64,000 nt of DNA, taken from Acidobacteriota bacterium (GTDB lineage: Bacteria; Acidobacteriota; Holophagae; Acanthopleuribacterales; Acanthopleuribacteraceae). The notes beneath the pieces were generated by a model, which made no database searches, had not been told where the DNA came from, and saw only the letters and a list, made by a program, of their open reading frames with translations. The stretch lies in contig JAGQSC010000029.1 in NCBI GenBank assembly GCA_020439745.1, positions 62,001 to 126,000 on the forward strand, given 5' to 3'. The position numbers were made by a program, and so were the translations under genes. Each line of letters opens with the position of its first letter. Position 1 is the stretch's first letter. This document shows, piece after piece, positions 59,447 to 64,000 of this stretch.

Positions 59447-61768
59447 ATGACCCTCGAAATTGGGATCCTATTTGTGGTCCTCGCAGTGATGGCGTTTCTT
59501 TTCTTTACCGAGAAGCTCCCGGTAGACCTGACTGCGTTTATGGGTTTGGTCGTGCTCGTATTTACTGGGTATATCGAGTCTTCAGAGGCTTTTAGCGGCT
59601 TTTCGTCGCCCGCCGTGATCACATTACTCAGTGTGTTCATGGTCAGTGGTGCTCTTCTGCAGACGGGAATAGCAGATTACGTGGGTCAGAAAGTGAACCA
59701 GTGGATTGGGTCACGCGAGAAGATGTTGATTGTAGCGATCATGGTGACATCGGGCGTTCTTAGTGCATTCATGCCGAATATTGCAGCAACGGCGGTTCTA
59801 TTACCGGCTGTAGCCAGTATTGCGCGTCAATCGGGCGTCTCACCGTCAAAATTGTTCATGCCCCTTTCGTTTGGTGCCATTTTGGGGGGGACCACCACGT
59901 TGGTTGGGACGCCGCCAAACATCTTGGCCAGCGAAATGCTGGTGGCAAAAGGCATGAGTGCCTTTTCCCTTTTTGATTACACCCCTTTGGGTGTGATCCT
60001 CGTGTTTATTGGTACGCTTTACATGATTACCATCGGCAACAAGCTGAATCCCGTACGGACCATATCCACGGCCATACGCGAAAAGGGTGAACTGGTTAAG
60101 GTGTACCAGTTATCCGACAATGTGTTTTCTATTCGCATTCATAGCGGATCGAATTTGGCGGGTAAGACACTCAAACAGGCGAATGTGGGCAAAGCATTGG
60201 GCTTGCAAATCATCAATATCAGAAGAAAAGGCAAACGCTTTCACCCAAAGGCAGAAACCCTGCTAAACGTGGGCGATATTCTGGTGGTCAAAGGCGAATT
60301 ACACAGCCTGGAACAATTAATGGGCCTGGCCAAGATGGAGGGTGGCAAAACAGAACAGCACCATTTTGAAAGAGTTGCGGAGATGGTGAAAATGCGATCG
60401 GTCGAATTGCTATCTACTTCGGATCTGATTGGGAGTTCCATTGCTCAATCTGAATTCCGCACACGCTTTCACGCTGTTATTTTGGCAATACGCCGAGATG
60501 GCAAGTTTTTGAGCCATCCCATTCAGAACCACACCTTACATGCGGGCGACCAACTGATTGCCATGGCTCCTTTGGAAACACTGACAGAGATGTCAAAGAT
60601 TGAGTCATTCAAAGTCACGCGACTTGGTGCCAAGGAAATCAAATCGATTCGACAACGCATCGCCTGGCTGCGTATTCCAGAGGGTTCTCAACTAGATGGT
60701 ATGCGCCTGCGTGATGTTCGTGAAACCGAATTGGCGGGCCTGTTTGTGGTGGCCATCGAAAGGGAAGGCAAACCGCTGGTCATGTTAAGCCCCGACATTC
60801 AAGTTCAAGCAGAAGATCGACTGTTCTTAACGGGTCACATGAAGGTGGTTCGAGGTTTGAAAACCCTGACCAGTGTGGAGTTTCTCCCACAGACGATGGA
60901 ATTGGAAACTGAAGAGCAGGGAATGGTGGAAGTGACGTTGGCCCCGCGATCAAAGGCGGCTGGAAAAACACTGACCGAGTTGGATTTCCGCGACCGGTAT
61001 GGATTGAATGTGATTGCCATTTGGCGTGGGGGTAATCCCATTCATACGGAGCTAGGCCAATTAAAGCTTGAATTTGGTGATGCGCTCCTCGTGCAAGGAA
61101 GTTGGAATCGGATTCGACTTTTTGGCAGCGAACGCGAGTTCGTAGTGTTGTCACCGGTCGCCCAGGAGACACGGCGAAAAGCAAAGGCGCCATTTGCGTT
61201 GGCATCGTTGCTCTTGATGGTGGCTTTGGTGGTCCTTGGGATACAGCCTATACACGTGGCTGCTTTTACGGCGGCCACATTTGCGGTGCTATCCGGTGCC
61301 ATCACCATGGAAGAGGCTTACAGGAATGTGGAATGGAAGGCGTTGTTCCTTGTGGCGACCATTTTGCCGGTTGGCATCGCCATGGAACGTACGGGCGCTG
61401 CGCATCTACTCGCGGTCACAGTCACCGACCATCTCGGGCCTTATGGGCCCTATGCCATTCTTGCCGGTCTTTGCGGTCTTTCCAGTCTCCTGAGTCAATG
61501 TCTGGATGGCGCTCCTGCTGTCGTGTTGATGACGCCGGTGGCATTAAGGATTGCACATGAGATGGGCCTATCGCCGTTCCCGATCATGATGGGTGTGAGC
61601 TTGGCACCATCGGCCGCCTTTATGACGCCTTTCTCGCACAAGGCCAACCTCTTGGTGATGGGTGCCGGGGGTTACCGCGTCATTGACTATGTACGCGTTG
61701 GCACACCGCTCACGCTCATTGTGTTGCTTGTGTTGGTGGTCATGATTCCTGTGTTCTTCCCGTTCTAG
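59447..61768 (+). CDS. SLC13/DASS-type anion transporter with four RCK_C (TrkA-C) domains
   Basis: 773 residues. The N-terminal membrane part (residues ~1-200) has MPNIAATAVLLPAVASIA and GGTTTLVGTPPNILAS, the family's first SNT-like and TTxxGTPPN region. Between ~205 and 575 there are four RCK_C-like units (each ~70 residues, for example LGLQIINIRRKGKR, FHAVILAIRRDGKF, LAGLFVVAIEREGK, YGLNVIAIWRGGNP), then the second membrane half (~585-773) with PVGIAMERTGAAHLL and FMTPFSHKANLLVMGAGGY. Most relatives have two RCK_C domains. RCK-bearing members often carry sulfate; the divergent CysN-type gene makes sulfate a plausible substrate here. Confidence 0.85.
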   Translation: MTLEIGILFVVLAVMAFLFFTEKLPVDLTAFMGLVVLVFTGYIESSEAFSGFSSPAVITLLSVFMVSGALLQTGIADYVGQKVNQWIGSREKMLIVAIMVTSGVLSAFMPNIAATAVLLPAVASIARQSGVSPSKLFMPLSFGAILGGTTTLVGTPPNILASEMLVAKGMSAFSLFDYTPLGVILVFIGTLYMITIGNKLNPVRTISTAIREKGELVKVYQLSDNVFSIRIHSGSNLAGKTLKQANVGKALGLQIINIRRKGKRFHPKAETLLNVGDILVVKGELHSLEQLMGLAKMEGGKTEQHHFERVAEMVKMRSVELLSTSDLIGSSIAQSEFRTRFHAVILAIRRDGKFLSHPIQNHTLHAGDQLIAMAPLETLTEMSKIESFKVTRLGAKEIKSIRQRIAWLRIPEGSQLDGMRLRDVRETELAGLFVVAIEREGKPLVMLSPDIQVQAEDRLFLTGHMKVVRGLKTLTSVEFLPQTMELETEEQGMVEVTLAPRSKAAGKTLTELDFRDRYGLNVIAIWRGGNPIHTELGQLKLEFGDALLVQGSWNRIRLFGSEREFVVLSPVAQETRRKAKAPFALASLLLMVALVVLGIQPIHVAAFTAATFAVLSGAITMEEAYRNVEWKALFLVATILPVGIAMERTGAAHLLAVTVTDHLGPYGPYAILAGLCGLSSLLSQCLDGAPAVVLMTPVALRIAHEMGLSPFPIMMGVSLAPSAAFMTPFSHKANLLVMGAGGYRVIDYVRVGTPLTLIVLLVLVVMIPVFFPF

Positions 61769-62145
61769 CGACTCTTGGTGGTCAACAGGAATACCGTCAC
61801 ACTACAGGCGATGAGGATCATGACCACTTTGGGAAACGTACTCAGGTATTCGCGAAAAAAGACGGGGTATGAAATGAGGGCCCATAACAAGACGATCGAA
61901 ACAAATTTGGTTTTGGGTCGGATGATGCGGTGTTCGTTCCAGTCGCGAATGAATGGCCCCAACCTGGGGTGTTCGACCAACTGCCGGTGCAGTCGTTCAG
62001 AACTTCGCTCAAACAAGAAAGCTGCCAAGAGAATAAAAGGAGTGGTTGGCAGAATGGGCAGGAACAAGCCCGCTATCCCCAAACCCGCGGCGACCCACCC
62101 TAGAAAAAGCAATATCCAACGTATCGATGTATGTCGCACTGCCAA
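61765..62145 (-). CDS. DUF454 (YbaN-like) inner-membrane protein
   Basis: 126 residues with three or four transmembrane helices and the DUF454 signature: LFLGWVAAGLGIAGLFLPILPTTPFILLAAF, then the FERSSERLHRQLVEHPRLGPFIRDW loop. The function of this family is unknown. Its stop overlaps the end of the convergent transporter gene by four bases. Confidence 0.88.
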   Translation of the reverse strand: MAVRHTSIRWILLFLGWVAAGLGIAGLFLPILPTTPFILLAAFLFERSSERLHRQLVEHPRLGPFIRDWNEHRIIRPKTKFVSIVLLWALISYPVFFREYLSTFPKVVMILIACSVTVFLLTTKSR

Positions 62146-62227
62146 TCGTGGCTCCTGGTGTCCTCAGGCTTTGGTGTATTGTGAGGCTGTCTCGTGACAA
62201 ACTAACTGAAAACGGGCAAAGCCGCAA

Positions 62228-62812
62228 ATGACCGACGATCCGACACCTCGAGAACCACCAACCGAATCACGACCTGCAAGAAAGACGATTGAGTGGAGCG
62301 TTATCACGAAGCGACTTGCATGGCTCCTTCTTGGCTTGCTGTTGATAGGATTGTTGGTTCCGGGTGGCGCGCAGATACCCGTTCAGGGGGCCACGTCAGC
62401 AGACTGGAATCCCGACTCATTTTGGTATGAGCCCTGGGGTACTTCGGGTGTGCATAAGGGCGTGGATATCTTCGCGCAGCAAGGAACCCCAGTTGTGGCC
62501 GCATCCAGTGGATGGATCATGAATGTGGCGGATACGCCCAAAGCTGGCAAGACGGTTTTGGTGTTGGGACCGAAATGGCGGTTTTATGACTACGCGCACC
62601 TTCATGCGATTCATGTCACGAAAGGTTCCTGGCTTTCCAAAGGCGACGTTTTGGGAGAAGTAGGTAATACTGGTAATGCTGCCGGAAAGGCGCCGCATCT
62701 TCACTTCGCTGTGTTTTCGATGGTACCGCGGCCTTGGGCCATAACGTCCGACAAGCAGGGTTGGAAACGTATGTTCTTTGTGGACCCCACTTCGCTCTTT
62801 CCGAAGCCATGA
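62228..62812 (+). CDS. M23-family metallopeptidase (LytM domain)
   Basis: 194 residues: a cytoplasmic N-terminus, one transmembrane anchor (residues ~28-46, RLAWLLLGLLLIGLLVPGG), then an M23 domain with the zinc ligands in HKGVDIF (H-x3-D), and HLHFAVF near residue 158. Such enzymes cleave peptidoglycan cross-links, or act as LytM activators when inactive; here the metal ligands look complete. It is divergent from the DUF454 gene. Confidence 0.88.
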   Translation: MTDDPTPREPPTESRPARKTIEWSVITKRLAWLLLGLLLIGLLVPGGAQIPVQGATSADWNPDSFWYEPWGTSGVHKGVDIFAQQGTPVVAASSGWIMNVADTPKAGKTVLVLGPKWRFYDYAHLHAIHVTKGSWLSKGDVLGEVGNTGNAAGKAPHLHFAVFSMVPRPWAITSDKQGWKRMFFVDPTSLFPKP

Positions 62813-62818
62813 TGGCAC

Positions 62819-62824
62819 TATAAT
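62819..62824 (+). promoter_or_regulatory. Putative -10 box of the asparaginase gene
   Basis: A perfect TATAAT, 27 bases before the GTG start and just after the M23 stop. No strong -35 is visible. Confidence 0.3.
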
Positions 62825-62851
62825 GTCGTGTAGCTGATTTGGGGAGAAGCC

Positions 62852-63874
62852 GTGAAGCAACCACATGTTCTTATCTTGTATACCGGCGGAACCTTGGGTA
62901 TGTCACCCAAACCGGGCGCGCCCTTGCAACCCGCAGAAGCTCACAAAGATCTATTGACCTGGGTACCGGAACTCAAGGAGTACGCCACAATTGACGTGGA
63001 AATCCTTGCTAATATCGATTCATCCCTGATGACGCCTGAGATTTGGCTGATGCTTGCGCGACGCATTGAACAGGCACAAGAAGAAAAAACCCATTCAGGC
63101 GTGGTGGTGATTCACGGCACTGATACCTTGGCATTCACGTCGTCGGCCCTGTCGTTTCTGTTGCCGGGTCTGAACATGCCGGTGGTTATTACAGGTAGTC
63201 AACGCCCGCTTGCTGTGACGCGTACCGATGCCCGAAATAACGTGTTAGGCGCCGTTGAAACAGCGCTTGAAGGACCAGCAGAAGTATTGGTGTTCTTTAG
63301 GGAACGGGCTTATCGCGGCAACCGCATTACCAAGTCAGCGATTTCTGATTTCATGGCGTTCGCCAGCCCGAATTTCCCTGCGTTGGGAAAAGCGGGTATT
63401 AATTGGGAATGGAATGACGACCTGTTTTGGCCGCGTACTCGACGGCCAACCCTTTGGCCTGAAATCCCACAGCATCTGCCAATGGCGCCACTGGTAATTC
63501 CTTGGGTACCAGGACTTGATTTCTCAGCCTTGGCACCAGCCTTGGAGCGGCATTGGGCATTGCTTGTGGAGGCTTTTGGTTCTGGAAACATACCTCTTGA
63601 TGATGGGGTAAGCGAAACGCTTGGCATGTTTATGCAACGTGGGGGGCTGGTTTATGTGCGCTCTCAGGTGTCCATGGGCCGCACCGACCTGAACATGTAT
63701 GCTCCGGGGCAGAGACTGGCCCAGTTGGGTGCGGTGGGTGTGTGTGACATGACACGCGAAGCTGCGGTGACCAAGTTGATGGTATTAAAGGCCAGCAACA
63801 TGGATGCAGACCGAATCAGTTACTACATGACCCAGAGTCTGGCTGGGGAATTGACAGAATCCGATATGTTATGA
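62852..63874 (+). CDS. ansA: Type I L-asparaginase
   Basis: 340 residues. The two catalytic threonines lie in LILYTGGTLGMS (residues ~8-19) and VVIHGTDTLAFT (~88-99), and GSQRP follows. The length and YTGGTLGM start fit cytoplasmic AnsA-type (type I) asparaginases; there is no signal peptide. It hydrolyses asparagine to aspartate and ammonia. Start is GTG 62852 with GGGGAG upstream. Confidence 0.9.
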   Translation: MKQPHVLILYTGGTLGMSPKPGAPLQPAEAHKDLLTWVPELKEYATIDVEILANIDSSLMTPEIWLMLARRIEQAQEEKTHSGVVVIHGTDTLAFTSSALSFLLPGLNMPVVITGSQRPLAVTRTDARNNVLGAVETALEGPAEVLVFFRERAYRGNRITKSAISDFMAFASPNFPALGKAGINWEWNDDLFWPRTRRPTLWPEIPQHLPMAPLVIPWVPGLDFSALAPALERHWALLVEAFGSGNIPLDDGVSETLGMFMQRGGLVYVRSQVSMGRTDLNMYAPGQRLAQLGAVGVCDMTREAAVTKLMVLKASNMDADRISYYMTQSLAGELTESDML

Positions 63875-63883
63875 TGGCGTATC

Positions 63884-63889
63884 TATAAT
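63884..63889 (+). promoter_or_regulatory. Putative -10 box of the last gene
   Basis: A perfect TATAAT 13 bases before the ATG at 63903. A TTGACA at 63851 is 27 bases away, too far to pair with it. Confidence 0.3.
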
Positions 63890-63902
63890 GGGGGGTTCCT
63901 TT

Positions 63903-64000
63903 ATGTATCGATCATTTCCATTGCTCGCGCTGGGCTTAAGCGTTTTTGCTGCGCCCATTCGTTTTGATTTCACATTTCAAGATCCGACTTCCGCTGCCAA
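63903..64000 (+). CDS. Secreted protein, 5' end only
   Basis: The window ends after 32 codons. MYRSFPLLALGLSVFAAP is a signal peptide, followed by IRFDFTFQDPTS. A GGGGGG lies about seven bases upstream of the ATG. Too little is present to assign a family. Confidence 0.6.
   Translation, partial: MYRSFPLLALGLSVFAAPIRFDFTFQDPTSAA

Noticed and set aside
63851-63889. TTGACA and TATAAT as one promoter
   Set aside because: The spacer is 27 bases, too long for sigma70.
1-64000. CRISPR arrays, intact IS elements, prophage genes
   Set aside because: No regularly spaced repeats, terminal inverted repeats with a transposase, or phage structural genes were seen.

Overview
The window looks like a chromosomal segment of an aerobic Gram-negative bacterium. 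Outer-membrane lipoprotein genes (lgt, lspA, lolA-like, lptE-like), a TonB-dependent receptor and a complete Alternative Complex III operon (actABCDEF) support this. Combined with PP2C/PknB-type signalling, an alpha-2-macroglobulin and several large secreted proteins of unknown family, the content fits Acidobacteriota (Holophagae/Acanthopleuribacter-like) best. That placement is inference from gene content, not from a marker gene tree. No rRNA, tRNA, CRISPR array or intact insertion sequence was seen.

Layout. 0-0.6 kb: 5' part of a dicarboxylate/amino-acid:cation symporter (minus). 0.7-2.6 kb: glmS. 2.8-10.2 kb: actABCDEF, closed by a perfect hairpin. 10.2-12.8 kb: SSAT-like acetyltransferase, a remnant of a sodium:solute symporter gene, a NAD-kinase-like gene and an SPFH gene whose N-terminus is split off by a 4-bp tandem duplication. 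12.9-17.3 kb (minus): PP2C phosphatase, pseudopilin, ComEA-like protein, queC, queE, lolA-like gene. 17.4-22.9 kb: lptE-like/holA pair, rluD-type synthase, lgt, lspA, DUF1292, tsaC-like gene, unknown membrane protein. 22.9-36.1 kb (all minus): di-heme beta-propeller lipoprotein, unknown exported protein, polA, two paralogous secreted proteins, beta-barrel protein, Ser/Thr kinase.

36.2-46.2 kb is the most distinctive region. A TetR gene starts a tightly coupled eight-gene operon (TetR, hydrolase, KASIII-like enzyme, SDR, hydrolase, AMP-dependent acyl ligase, Na+/solute symporter, hydrolase) that faces a TonB-dependent receptor gene. Both outer promoters carry nearly the same 22-bp imperfect palindrome between the promoter and the start codon. 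This predicts a local regulon that links uptake of an unknown, probably hydrophobic carboxylic or ester compound to CoA activation and carbon-chain chemistry.

46.2-47.8 kb is a decay zone: a hicBA toxin-antitoxin pair broken by a nonsense codon and a frameshift, followed by a RAYT-like transposase without its HUH motif. 47.9-56.7 kb: serine hydrolase, bacterial alpha-2-macroglobulin, GH113-like glycosidase, beta-hydroxyacid dehydrogenase. 56.7-61.8 kb: CysN-CysC fusion with a degenerate APS-kinase half, a VOC-cupin fusion, and a DASS/SLC13-type transporter with four RCK_C domains, possibly a sulfate uptake/activation neighbourhood. 61.8-64 kb: DUF454 protein, M23 peptidase, L-asparaginase, and the 5' end of a secreted protein.
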